DNA from: Ixodes scapularis
Taxonomy: Eukaryota > Arthropoda > Arachnida > Ixodida > Ixodidae
Assembly: GCF_016920785.2 (NCBI RefSeq)
Contig: NW_024609837.1
Coordinates: 45,820,745-45,884,744 of the forward strand
DNA: 64,000 bases
Reading direction: 5' to 3'
The notes beneath the pieces are model-generated. The model ran no database searches. It saw nothing but the letters and a program-made list of their open reading frames with translations, and had not been told where the DNA came from. Each line of letters opens with the position of its first letter. Position 1 is the first letter of the stretch. Shown here in pieces: positions 9,973 through 20,262 of the stretch. Both the position numbers and the translations under genes were made by a program.

Positions 9973-10065
9973 CTTGTAAGCATTGCTAGTCATTTGATAA
10001 AAACAAATGACAAATGGCTGCACAAAGTGCGCTTTTACTTACAGCGGTCGCTGTTGCGTTGTTGA

Positions 10066-10265
10066 ATGATGTGCTTTGGGGGATGTGCTTTTTTTAGTCG
10101 ACGTGTTTTAAATGTTTGCTTTTAGACGACGTGCTTTAGAATATTTGCTTTAAGCTTATAGTAGAATAGTTGTGGAGGATGTACCTTGAAGATATGTACT
10201 TTTGCGTAATTTTTTTACGAGATGTATACCTTTGGCGATGAAATGACTTTGAGATGTGCTTTTTG
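10066..10265. repeat. Degenerate ~20-bp repeat array (GATGTGCTTT core)
   Basis: Variants of GATGTGCTTT (GATGTGCTTT, GACGTGTTTT, GACGTGCTTT, GATGTACCTT, GATGTATACCTTT, GATGTGCTTT) recur roughly every 18-25 bp, about nine times. The spacing is irregular, so this is an old minisatellite or the decayed arm of an element. No inverted partner was found. Confidence 0.55.
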
Positions 10266-10382
10266 GTTGAAATATTCTACTACACTTCGTCCCACAAACA
10301 CCTGCAGTGCTGACAAAGACGTGAGCACGAACGCGTGGCTTTGGAAAGTGCTTCCTATGCACGAGTTCTCGTACAAACGAGA

Positions 10383-10442
10383 AAGAGAGAGAGAGTAAGA
10401 TGTTATAAAGGGTACAGCCATCAGCATCCATCAGTCCATCCT
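10383..10442 (+). repeat. Dispersed repeat K, (ATCC)-rich junction
   Basis: GGTACAGCCATCAGCATCCA followed by TCAGTCCATCC resembles the junctions at 38440-38519 and 48425-48515 (GGTGCAGCCGTTAGCATCCA and ATCCATCC). A TATA-like TTATAAAG lies just upstream. This may be the 5' start of a retroelement transcript or a SINE end; I cannot decide. The minus-strand open frame at 10421-10834 next to it shows no domain I can name. Confidence 0.4.
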
Positions 10443-11014
10443 TCGTCGAACTTTGCTAAATGGACAAAGGTTCGCCGGAAGAAGTTCGGCAGTTCACGAG
10501 ATCCCGAAGAAACGAGATCACGAAAGAATGCAGCAACGAATGCCACGTCTTGAGGGACAGCGTTCCATCGTCTGGCATGTGTGTACGGAGGCGACTTGGA
10601 GAAACTCGTCGAAGGACGCCCACATGTGAAGATCGGTCGAGTGGTCGGCGGAACGGCGCTCGGCGCGTGACCCTTTCGGCGATCTCGCTTTGGGCGCGTG
10701 CAGCGCCCCTCTGATCCCGAGCGATCACGCGTGCTCAGGCCCGTGCCGCGCGTGCGCCCATCATTCTTCTCGCGGGGCTTTGTCTGCCAACATTGTGCGC
10801 CGGGCCGGGTCGGGGCGGCTTGGCCCGGCTTCATTAGGGGATGAGAGTGGAGCGCGGATTCAAATTAGGCTTAGCTCTCGACCGGATCGTCCGCTTTTTT
10901 CTCTCTTCGCACGTGTCGAATTGTTTGTGCACGAGCTGTCTGGAGGGGTATATGATGAATTCAGCTCTACGTGTTGATGGTTTAAAATCTCGATGCATTT
11001 TTTTCGGTGTTTTT

Positions 11015-11280
11015 TTCAGGCTGTTTTCACGAGCGCCGGTCAGTCGGGAAGTAGTTGAACGCATGAAAGGTGAGTGACCCCTTTGTTTGTGAACACACGT
11101 CGGTTGCGTCCGCCAGATGGCGTTACAACGGATGAAGCTTTGCAAACCCCACGCGAAACGCAGTTAGGAGGTACAGTTCGGTGCAAGAAAGGTAAGTGAC
11201 CGTAGTATAGGTTTCTCGCATCCGTTAGATGGTGCTATACAAGGGACCTGCAGCTTAGCGAAGCCTCGTGTACATATTTG
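11015..11280 (+). repeat. ~120-bp tandem duplication with splice-donor-like motifs
   Basis: GAAAGGTGAGTGACC (about 11065) and GAAAGGTAAGTGACC (about 11185) each precede a related block ending in GCGTCCGCCAGATGGCG or GCATCCGTTAGATGGTG. The first is preceded by a T-rich acceptor-like TTTTTTTCAG at about 11010-11019, so 11020-11068 could be mistaken for, or be, a small exon. No continuing reading frame is visible. Confidence 0.4.
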
Positions 11281-11430
11281 CGTACCCAGCAAAAAACTTG
11301 AACAACACATCATTTCAAGTAAGAGGCCAAGCAACCAACTCACGTTTGCAAAAAAAAATAATAATAATATTTAAAAAAAAAAACAAGTAATGCATTTTTT
11401 AAGTTTTTTGCACGATACGTATTTCGTTAA

Positions 11431-11920
11431 ACGGGTCAAAACGATTTTCCTACTTCTTCCTCCTTAGCTTTAATCCTCAACTAAAATGCGAATTGTGAAA
11501 TCACGTGGTCGTGACATTCCTTCGGCACCGGACTTGTCATCCCCCAGTGACAATAAGTTCCGTCAGGGCACTCATTGGCCACGAACGCGAATCCAAATAT
11601 TCGTCGACGGATTGATTGTTGACGAGCGCATACGTCCGAGTGACGCAGTTCTCGTGTCCAATGCGTGAGCTGGGCTCGGCTGACGTCAGGTTGGCACCGC
11701 TGACGCGCTTTTGGAACCGCGGATGTATCATAGTGAAAAGGCGAAGAGCTTTCGAAGGCAAGAAGGTACAAAATAGACCGCTATATTTTCAAATGTTCGT
11801 ACCGAAAAGCTGGCTTTTGACTTTCTAGCCTCTTTCTTTGGGCCGACTAAATGATATGCGATTAGTAAAGTCCCAATTTAATATCATTCGTCCCAACCCA
11901 AAATTCGTTTCATGGCCCCT
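11431..11920. mobile_element. TTAA-type MITE (family P), full length
   Basis: TTAA flanks both sides (11427-11430 and 11921-11924). The ends read inward as ACGGGTCAAAACGATTTT and AGGGGCCATGAAACGAATTTT, imperfect inverted repeats. TTAA duplications are used by piggyBac-like and Kolobok-like elements. A second, 3'-truncated copy lies at 51350. No transposase is encoded; the short frames inside are uninformative. Confidence 0.65.
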
Positions 11921-12179
11921 TTAAGTTACAGTCAGTGACAGCCGAAGAATCACGGGGTGCTTATTAAGTTAATGCTTTTGCTTCGTGAGCGGTACATAAG
12001 CGATATATATCGGCTAACGCTGCAACCTGATTGGCTACCTACGAAGTGATTATAATAAAATGCTAAAAATGCCCTACTTTTTTATAAGTTGCCAGTGACT
12101 TATAATTATCAATATTCGTATCTTATGTTTCAGTAAATAAATAAAAAAGAAAGAACAACAAAGGAAAAAAATGCACCAG

Positions 12180-12488
12180 CCATTCCACTCTGAAGGTGGA
12201 TGACCAGCGAAGCTGTTCAGCACACGACACAGACGGGACACCAAATTTCGAACAAAGGTACGGACACATTTATTGCCTTGATCGGTGGTCAACGTGACAA
12301 AAGGTACGCACACACATGTCGAGGACCATCGCCGCCCCGAGGAGCCGGCGGAAGGAGAGGAAACTAGGCACGCAAGCGCTTGGAACGACGACAAAGGGAG
12401 GGCGGTGCGAGCCCTCTCTGAGTTTATGTTGACGCACACGAAAAAATCCACGGAACCCTAGCCATAAACAGCTTCGCTGTAAAAAAAA
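12180..12488 (+). mobile_element. Dispersed repeat O, short copy with A-tail
   Basis: It begins CATTCCACTCTGAAGG then GACCAGCGAAGCTGT, and ends ACAGCTTCGCTGT followed by a 9-A run. The CAGCGAAGCTG and CAGCTTCGCTG motifs at the two ends are inverted copies. The copy at 55549-56010 has the same start and end but carries an internal 12-bp minisatellite. The minus-strand frame across this block is unrelated to any family I recognise. Confidence 0.55.
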
Positions 12489-14026
12489 AGGAAAATGTAA
12501 CCTCAGCTACACACTTCTCGTACACCATATACAAAAGACGCAGCGCTTGCCGCAGGCCTGTTTGGAGCATGTTGGCTTCGTGCAAATGCAGGCTTGGGAC
12601 AACATGTTTGCGGACAGTGTTCGTACGGCCAGTGTCACGGGACCATCAGACGAGAAACAAACACGCCCCAGGCAGTGTCTGCCAACTGTCTTTTTATTTT
12701 AGTTTTTTTTATTCGCGCCTGTCTTTCTCTTTCTCTCATTGTGCACAATAATAACGGATTTTCTTTTTCTTGCATTTCTCTTTTTTTTTTTCTTTCGGAA
12801 ACCTTCATTCCCGAAATTTAAGTACGATAAAGGCTCCATTTCAAGACGCCTTTCTGGCATGTTTCCTTGCACTCCGTTTATGGGCTTCTTTATACAATTT
12901 TCTTTTTACGACCGAACGCCTTGTAGAATGAGCTCACTGATAAAGGTATACGGCCTGCTTTAATGGGTGGACAGAATATCTAGTGTGGCATACATTGCAG
13001 AGTTTTTTTCCCCTCTAGCTTCGAAGAGCGTCAGGGTCGGAAGGTCCTACTGGGGGGAGGGGGGGGGGGGGGGGCGCTGTTTCTCCAATTGTGTACGCTT
13101 GGACCAACTCCAATTCTCCTTCATAAAAAGCCATCCGTCAATTTGGTAGTTTGGTCGATCTCTCCGTGTCGGTGCGAAACCCCCACCAACGGACGCTATT
13201 ATAACTCTTACCGCTTCCTCGACGTGAGCCGCACATTTATAATTTATTTCGACCGCTGTGTACAGCCGGCCGAACAACAACTCCAACGAGCCAGGTATCC
13301 TTCAACCCAGATCATCCGTTTCTGCGTTTCGCCTCCTTGTTGTTTTACTTTTTTCTTTTCGTTTTGCTTACTCGAACGGAGGGGTTCCTTTAGAAATCCA
13401 TCTTACGTTCGAAGACCTGTCATTAGCGTGAGAACAAGGCCCGCTTTCTGTTCCGACGCTCGGTCCGCTGCCGACCAGCAAGCCATCGTAATTGCAGGGT
13501 GCACGCGGTCCGAGGTGCGTGCGCGCGCGCGTGCATGTAAGGTACTGTTTGCAGAAGCGACGTCGTTCCCGTTTTATTATTACTTTTTTTTTTTTAATGC
13601 AGAGCAGTTGTGAATTTCTGCGTGCTACACCAATATCACCTAAGACAGCTACAGGGCGCTATTTGGTCGTAAACAATAAAATAAAAATAACGCCTCGTAT
13701 ATAAACCAATGAACGGAGTGAAACTTGCCCCAAAAATGTTTTTTAGGTGGTGCATTTATAATCCTCTTATTTCGGGGGTGTGGATTTTTGACGAAAAACG
13801 CGAGGAAACAAGATCCTGATATTTTTCATTTGCGACGGAAGAAACGTGAAAGAAACCGTCTGGTTGAAGCTGCAATTCACATATCGTGCCACACACATGC
13901 TCGGATATGCCTGATTTGCTTTAGGGTGTTAATCTCTAATGGAGGATACCCCTGGATGTACGGTAGTCAAGCGATCTTTTTTGGTATTGCTTTAAAATTA
14001 GTGAAAGGTTTCAGCATACTCCCCCC
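12489..14026. other. Unassigned stretch
   Basis: AT-rich and pyrimidine-rich DNA with a G-run of about 20 at 13056-13075. The open frame at 13089-13613 lacks any motif and is opposed by other open frames; I do not call it. A GCGCGCGC tract lies near 13525. Confidence 0.35.
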
Positions 14027-14030
14027 TTTC

Positions 14031-14105
14031 ACACACACACACACACAGACACACACACAAAAACACACACACGCGCACGCACACGCGCACACACACACAC
14101 ACACA
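14031..14105. repeat. (CA)n microsatellite
   Basis: About 75 bp of CA/AC repeats with GC interruptions (ACGCGCACGCACACGCGC in the middle). Confidence 0.95.
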
Positions 14106-15329
14106 GGTAAAAAATGTGATGTTGGTGCCTTATTATCGTAGGATTTTGCACAATCTCGAGGCAGTCGCGATGAAATTCGACGTTTAGCTCTCGTATTCAG
14201 GGCACAGTGTAAGCTAGAATTTTTAACAGATTTTTCTAGCGTTCGTCGAGTGTGCCCTTTTAAACATAGTAATTGATCGGTATTTTGTGAAGAAGGTGTC
14301 CTATATAGTATTCTTTAGGAGTGTGGGTTTTCTTCTATCGGGGAGGCGGGCGGCTGCTTAAATGTTAGAGTTTTGGAGCATAAAAGTGTGATGAAAAACA
14401 AAGCACGGCAATCTGAGCTAGCAATAGATGTTAAAGAGTGAAGTTGATGAGTGCATACCGATTTGAGAGGAAAAAAGTGTCCCAAAAAACAAAATGCAAT
14501 AGGGGAATTGTGAAGGAAACGACGCAGATTGCTATAACTATGGAAACTGTGTGAGTCAGCCGTCGTTATCGTTCAATAGAGAGATGAAAAGGTTTGTGCG
14601 GATGCCGAACTGGGTTCAGTGAAAGGTGATGTTGTGGGAGCTAGTTCACTCCTTTGTAGACCATGCTTGTGGGCTGGGGTCACCCCGTGTCAGTGGGCGT
14701 TTCTTGTCTTCTTTGTTGTTTTGTCGCGAAGAGACTAAAGACATTCGAAGGGAGGAGGGCGCCTCGGGCGTAATTTTGGACGAATGTATAAAAGTGACGA
14801 CGTGAGTACGTGAAATAAAATCAATAGCTGTGTTTTGAGACAGTGTGTGTATTTGGCCCTAATTTATTTTTTCTCTAGTCTAGAGGGTTTTTTTTTTTTT
14901 TCGTTAAGGCCTATGGAGTCAATTCACCAGCTAGCTTGTGTACATTCACTTTCTATACAGTTTATAGACCGTGGACTCCAGACCTGATACCTGGCAAGGT
15001 GCACGCGCAGTATATCGGCGCTCGCTGGATCGGTCATCTTGGACAAAAACCTCGTTGCGCCGTACGCGCACACAATCAACCATTAGCCGCGTCCGCTTTC
15101 TGCTGCCATCGTACCTCAAGAGTCCGCACGACAGAAAGGGGCCAAGGTTCCCAGCGGCGGGGCGCGTTCGAATCCGGCCGAATTCATTCGCCCGATGGCA
15201 TCGTTCCATGGCGATCTCCTCCGTGATCGTTGTGTGCTTCAATAGTTGGGGTCCGGCATGATGTAACCTGAAGCCCCTTACTCGGTATGCTATCACCGAC
15301 ATTAACCGGCATGCCATCACCGATTCTTT
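14106..15329. other. Unassigned stretch
   Basis: No gene, RNA or clear repeat is visible. A small perfect palindrome CTCTAGTCTAGAG lies at about 14874. Open frames at 14936-15320 on both strands overlap and carry no recognisable motif. Confidence 0.35.
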
Positions 15330-16075
15330 GGTGGATTTTTGGGGAAAGCGTCAGTATGGCTCTTGGGAAACGCAAACGCCACACTCGTCCTCCTTTGGGA
15401 AACGCTAACTTTGACCCCTTCATTTTTTTGTTTGTTTTAGATATCTTTTTTGGCTTTCTCTTTTGATTCCTTTATTTCTTGCTGCCTGATTTTGGCCTTG
15501 TTATGGGGTCAGTGTTAGCGTTTCCGAAAAGGGGACGCGTGTGGCGTTTCCCAGGGATCATGTTTACGGATTCCGTAAGAGTCCAACAATGGATCTTCCT
15601 GCGCTTCTTTTTTCACCCCTTTTCTTTACTCTGCCTGTCAGAGTACGTCGACGCCCTTGGATACTGTCATCCATACCACTCGTGGAAAGAACCGCATCCA
15701 TACCACTCGTGGAGGGAACCACATCCACCGTTTTAACTGCACACAGACATCACAGTCATGCACCGCTACTACGGAAACCAAGAGCGAAGAACAAGCTGCG
15801 ACGGCAGAGCGACAACTGAGCACGCCCGCATTCCACGGCGCCGCGGCGCCTCCTCCTCTCTGACTCCGCGCCAAATGCGCGACGCTCCTTTGAAGAAAAC
15901 GAAAGGGCTCGTTTTCACGACAAACCGGCGGTGTCTGTCAGTTTGTCAGCGCCGGGGAGAGAGGGGGACGTTGACGCGTGCCGACAACCTCTTCCCCTCC
16001 TTCTTCCTTTCTCTCCGGCGCTGACAAACGAAAGACAAGCCGGGTTTTCGTCAAAACAGGCGTTCTAATCATAAC
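15330..16075. mobile_element. Dispersed element R, 0.75-kb copy
   Basis: Two inverted blocks, GGGAAACGC-rich at 15361-15424 and GCGTTTCC-rich at 15500-15557, are followed by tandem copies of a 24-bp unit (CATACCACTCGTGG core, 15668-15725). A terminal hairpin-like block comes last, in which GTCTGTCAGTTTGTCAGCGC (about 15931) pairs with GCGCTGACAAACGAAAGAC (about 16019). The same order of blocks is found at 58071-60271, so the two are copies of one family. The product frames here have no domain; the element appears non-coding. Confidence 0.65.
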
Positions 16076-16138
16076 ACACTAAAAAAAGAGGGGAATGCAG
16101 GAGAACGGCATATTTATCGTGCGTGATTTGCTCAGTTG

Positions 16139-16389
16139 GTGAGGGGATCGGTGGTTGAGTGGGCTAGCGCACACCAGCTGGGAGCACGTGTAGCGAAAGA
16201 TCGCGCTGCAGAATTCAGTGATCCTTGGATCAATCTCCACCCCTAGGGCCCGTTTCGATCTGGATGAGCACCGTATACCGGCGTGCAGTCGCGTATCACT
16301 ACTAGCTGTTGTACTTTACTGGCTAAAGTGCCCATCTACAGCTAAAAGATAAGTCGCCCGTTGAGGCAGATCGACTCACTTCAGGCTGT
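16139..16389 (+). mobile_element. SINE1 copy joined to a microsatellite
   Basis: It matches the SINE at 133-402 (GTGGTTGAGTGGGCTAGCGC head; CGTTTCGATCTGGATGAGCA body; GGCTGTATAAAC end). The A box is degraded (TGGTTGAGTGG), as is the B box. The 3' end passes directly into a (CA)n tract, as SINE tails often seed microsatellites. Confidence 0.8.
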
Positions 16390-16391
16390 AT

Positions 16392-16469
<78 letters not shown>

Positions 16470-16517
16470 GCACGCACGCACGCACGCAAACACGCCCACG
16501 CAAACACGCACACACAT
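16390..16517. repeat. (CA)n / (CACG)n microsatellite
   Basis: A long CA tract grades into CGCA repeats and then ATATAC repeats. It forms the tail of the SINE copy upstream. Confidence 0.95.
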
Positions 16518-16557
16518 TATATATACATATATACACCCACCAATTTAGTTGGTGATA

Positions 16558-16856
16558 GCCCACGCCAAAAAGTGACGAGAGCCGTTACGGTGCACTTTTG
16601 ACGCTGTCTGATTGGCTGCATCGGGTCGTATGCGGAGCGCAAATTCGTCTGCTTCGTGCGCAGCGGTTGTCATGACGTCAGAACGCAAAACTCTTATTGG
16701 CTCATCAAAAAATAAATAAATAAATAAAAAGTGGGTAGACCTTAAGGCATTTAGCGCTGATGTCTACCCACTATCCTTTCAAACAAAGCCAATCAGAGCT
16801 CTGCGTCGTTCATACGTCATCACAACGCCTCCTCAAGAAGCAACGGCTCGGCGTCA
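16558..16856. mobile_element. Palindromic MITE with central hairpin
   Basis: The left part (CTGCTTCGTGCGCAGCGG, TGACGTCAGAACGC, CTTATTGGCT) is mirrored by the reverse complement of the right part (TTGCTTCTTGAGGAGGCG, TGACGTATGAACGAC, CTGATTGGCT). The centre contains AGTGGGTAGAC and GTCTACCCACT (16730-16740 and 16762-16772), perfect 11-bp arms. It is non-coding. The ends are approximate and no target duplication was identified. Confidence 0.6.
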
Positions 16857-16859
16857 ATG

Positions 16860-16988
16860 GGGAGTTTTAGTAGATCGTTTCAATGACTCCGATAACGATA
16901 TCCGATACACCGCCGAAGCCTGTGACCGCGCATCGGGTCGTTATCGGGTACCGGAATCGGATGTATCGGGACGATCTACTAAGGCCCT
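16860..16988. mobile_element. MITE with GGGAGTTTTAGTAGA end (related to TA family)
   Basis: It starts GGGAGTTTTAGTAGATCG and ends CGATCTACTAAGGCCCTC. The left terminus matches the MITEs at 32832, 49130 and 49303. The interior (CCGATAACGATATCCGATAC against its inverted GTATCGGG-containing partner) is unrelated to theirs but is itself a long imperfect inverted repeat. Confidence 0.55.
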
Positions 16989-17583
16989 CTAATGTGAAAC
17001 TGAGTATAGTGCTGATTTAAAGCCGCGATGTATCTGCGAACCGGTGTAATAACCTGCCGCTGACTCTAATAAATGTTTAGTCTATTGCTCTTCTGCGAGG
17101 GGTCGCTCCGTTCCTTCCCGATCTTTTAGCAGTATCCGGTTTTGATTACTCGACTATGTCGATGTCGTAGGCAAATCCGTTGCGGCGTAACGTCCGTCCG
17201 TTTATTTCATCCCTTCTTAGCGACGAGCGCGCGTTCGTTTCGTCAGCGAGCCGTAACCAGGAATTCGTCGGATGTATGTATGTATAATCGGCCGTCGTTT
17301 CGATGCGTCGTGGGCCGTGGCCGGATGCATAAAACGGCGAGGTCGTCCAACCGTTGAGCAGCGTCCACGCCGTAGATTGAGGTCATGCGCGTGGTTTGAT
17401 GAGATTCCGAAAAAGAAGGAGGAAGGGAAGAGCAACAATACTTCCGCATTAACAATATATGCCTTCCTTCCCCGTGCTCTTAGCGGAAGCCTAGATTTAG
17501 CCACGCGAGCGCTGTGCGAGTTCGGTTGGACTCGCCCCCAGCTTTCGCGCTCGAGAGGATATCGCTACACCCGATGCCTGGAA

Positions 17584-17835
17584 CCAACACCTCTTAGACA
17601 GCTTTCAAAGTCTGCGCGTCACGTGACATGACGTCACGTACCGGAGGCCTGCACGTGCGGTGATTGGATGCGAGTGTCGCGTCAGCCTTCGCGTGGGACT
17701 GCGATAGGAAACGAGACCCACGCGAACGCTGACGCGGCACTCGCGCACCAGATCAGCGCCCGTACAGGCCTTCAGGACGTGACGTTATGTCACGTGACGC
17801 GCAGGCTTTGTAAGATGTCTAGGAGGTGTTGTTGG
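17584..17835. mobile_element. Foldback element with ~115-bp arms and 19-bp loop
   Basis: The arms 17584-17697 and 17717-17835 are inverted copies with roughly nine in ten positions matching by eye. Matching blocks include CCAACACCTC, GCGCGTCACGTGACAT, ACGTCACGT, GTCGCGTCAGCCTTCGCGTG and the terminal CGTGGG/CCCACG around the loop. Each arm carries an E-box CACGTG and CRE-like TGACGTCA/ACGTCAC motifs, so transcription-factor sites are duplicated symmetrically. No coding frame is present. Confidence 0.8.
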
Positions 17836-18081
17836 AACGCGTCTTCGACTGATCTGTTTCAGCCAATATCGCCTAGAAGACAAGGCCTGCTCATGACGTC
17901 ATCGCTCGTGAATCCCCGACCCGCCCCAGGCGGAAAACGCCTGGGGCGCCTAGGATGGGGTGCATGGGGCGCCTGGGGCTTTACGAGAGTAGCCGCAAAG
18001 TGGCAGACCCTAGCGTCTTGGCGACGATGCTGACGACATCTAGCCGGAAAATGACGTCGTCGATGACGTCAGCTTTCGCTT

Positions 18082-18236
18082 TGGGTCTGCGTCGTTCTAA
18101 GGGAAGAAAGTGTGATCGATCAGCGTTCACCGATTCAGCTTGGCAGCGTTTTTACCAGTGGAAAGAGCTGCAGGCCACTATGCACGAGACCTTCGCGGAA
18201 TACATTAATTTATCTCCGATAGAAAACATGATTTAA
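18082..18236 (+). CDS. Possible coding fragment (unrecognised)
   Basis: The frame from about 18082 to the TAA at 18234 reads GRKCDRSAFTDSAWQRFYQW, continuing to an acidic, helical-looking tail (TMHETFAEYINLSPIENMI). Its composition is protein-like compared with neighbouring frames, but I do not recognise a family and there is no start codon tied to this stretch. It could be a terminal exon in CpG-rich DNA or chance. No polyadenylation signal AATAAA follows immediately. Confidence 0.2.
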
Positions 18237-18969
18237 AGAAAAAGCGTCCGCTTAACATCCGCTGAGAAGATTAAAAAACTTTCCAAGTATCGGAGTGTTC
18301 GTTTTACGATTACTCGGTTGTTCGTTTTTATTTAATAATCTGAGGATACCCGATCGCGCAACCAGGAATATTGTTGTTGCGCTATGTACTACGTATATAT
18401 ATGTTTTTCGGTTGACCGTTTTACGTGTGTACGCAAATACGCACTCGAGATAGCGTCTGAACGACTCCCGAGCTTTAGATACGCGGTAGCGTAAAGCTCT
18501 GGCTATATCGGTTTTCTTCTGTCGTGAACTGCTTTAACATCTCTCGGGGGCCGAAAACACATTTTCTGCGTTTTAAAGGGTCCCTGCAATCACATTTAAG
18601 CGTCCACACTCTTTGCGGTTTCCACGTCCCTCGGGGTGCGGGCAAGCCAGCGGGCACGGAGAGGGTAACTAAATATCAGTGCGTCATATTTTAACCGGAC
18701 GACGCGGAAACCTCCTCCACCTACGTAGGCGACCCGCGGTGCCGAAAGCGCGCGATATGTGACGTCTTTGGTCCTGCGCTTACTACTGGTCAGAGCCGCT
18801 AAAAGCTTCTTTTTAGTCGAAATGCAAAATATAAGTGGCGCGAACCGTTTTAATTATGTATAAAATTAGTTTTTGTTCACTATTAATGTCAGAAAAGAAA
18901 CAAATGCAGTTTAAAAAGTACGGAAACAAGAAATAACCCGTCGACATACCCGCTTCCAAGCGGTGGAAA
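18237..18969. other. Unassigned stretch
   Basis: No gene, RNA or repeat recognised. CpG-rich around 18580-18760. Confidence 0.35.
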
Positions 18970-19240
18970 AGGCGGCGCATAGTAGAAAGGTGTAGTGGGA
19001 TCAGGCACCAACGAGCGGCGAGCGTAGAAAGATCCCAGATGTACGCGGTGGCGCTGCGGTCGTATGGACTGCAGCATCCGACCAGTTCCGAGCGTTTCCA
19101 AGGCCTTCGGCGAGCAACTTTGTCTTGCGGTTTGGCCGTTCCGCGGTATGGCAGCTTGAAGTGGCTCCCGTTCTGAACTGATCTTTACCCCGTGTTTGCT
19201 GTCGTTTGTGGCCAATGAAGTGTCATGCCGAATTAGTGTT
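18970..19240. repeat. Dispersed repeat I, copy 1
   Basis: Blocks TAGTGGGATCAGGCACC, AGCGGCGAGCGTAGAAAGAT, CCCAGATGTACGCGGTGGCG and GCAATGCCGAAT-like ends are shared in order with 58955-59140. It is non-coding in both copies because the frames differ. Confidence 0.6.
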
Positions 19241-19687
19241 TAATCGCGCAGCAAATGCAATGCGAGCCGCCCTGGCTGCCCGCTTCATACAGCCTATCCG
19301 GAACATGCTTTAGTGGCGCCCTCTCGAGCCGTCGACACGGAGTGCGGCAGCCGTGAGCGCTCGCTGAGCTCACTACCCCTCCTCTAGTTCACGGCCACTC
19401 AAGCAACCAAAGACGTCATGGAGGAGGTTATTTTTCGCTTGTTTTTGTAATTTTAATTTGCCTATAACTTTTAAACTAAAGCGAAATTCGAGAAAAGAAA
19501 AGTTTTATTAAGTTACTCCGTTTAGTGCGCTCAGGGTCGGAGCAAATTAAAAACCAGTAAAAAAGTCCTTGCAGAGCTCCTTGAAAATCCAACTTCAGAT
19601 GACTGGCAGTAATGATCCTAATCCCGGAGATGACTAATGGGTCGTTACTTATGAAATGTTAAATAAATTTAGGTGCCCTGTTATATC

Positions 19688-19842
19688 TATAGACCAACTC
19701 GACTCTCTGACGTCACGCCACTGAGGTGGCGCTGCAGTCGGCACTGCGTACGCTCAGATGCAACGGTTTCTGCGCAGGAGCAATGTTCATACCCGGCGTG
19801 GGGCAAAAGCGGCCTTGTTTTCAGACAGTGTGTTAGTCTATA
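19688..19842. mobile_element. MITE family H copy (TA-type)
   Basis: The ends TATAGACCAACTCGAC and (inverted) TATAGACTAACACACTG are inverted repeats flanked by TA. The interior CACTGAGGTGGCGCTGCAGTC and TTTCTGCGCAGGAGC match, in inverse orientation, the copy at 52211-52375. Confidence 0.75.
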
Positions 19843-20022
19843 TGCACCAACTTATGTTTACAAACAAACCGGAGCGCCCCTAGCGGCCGCCACCGGCGCC
19901 GCGCATGCGCGGTGGACGGTGGGCAAGAAGCCCGCCGTCGCCCATAAACAAACCATTGAATTGCGTTGTTTTCGGCGTGCTCTTTTTCGCGTTAGAATTG
20001 TTGATTCTACGTCCTCCTAACA

Positions 20023-20262
20023 ATGTCTGACTACTTGAGCGGCTTCAGCAAAATTAACGAGGAAAAACTTTGCGCGAATAATGTGACTTGCGGCGATTCA
20101 TTTCACGTGGACGCCGCAGAATGGGCGCTAAAGCCTGACTCGCACGATGTGATTCTGCTCGCTATTTTCAGTCGCGACGTCGCTCGGGCTGCAAAAGCGT
20201 GGACCGTAGCTGAGATGGTGGACGTCGATACTGAAAACCGCAAGTATAATCGGGCATTATAA
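20023..20262 (+). CDS. Small ORF in unit 1 of the duplication (79 aa)
   Basis: The frame starts MSDYLSGFSKINEEKLCANN and ends at a TAA at 20260. It contains CGDSF, an aspartate/histidine-rich middle and DVARAAKAWTVAEMVDVDTE. Composition and the second diverged copy at 20607 suggest descent from a real coding sequence, perhaps the 5' exon of a transposon-borne or multicopy gene. I do not recognise the family. Downstream homologous DNA (ACTGGTAACAATGATCAACA onward) can be read in another frame as more of the same protein, so a frameshift or intron may truncate it. Confidence 0.4.
   Translation: MSDYLSGFSKINEEKLCANNVTCGDSFHVDAAEWALKPDSHDVILLAIFSRDVARAAKAWTVAEMVDVDTENRKYNRAL

Noticed and set aside
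10421..10834. Minus-strand frame with RRWNAVPQDVAFVAAFFRDL, reminiscent of a LINE C-terminus
   Set aside because: The resemblance to the WNxLP motif is short, no other RT motif is in order around it, and the overlapping frames are equally open.
16323..16563. CVCVCV cysteine/valine frame
   Set aside because: It is a translation of the (CA)n microsatellite at a SINE tail.
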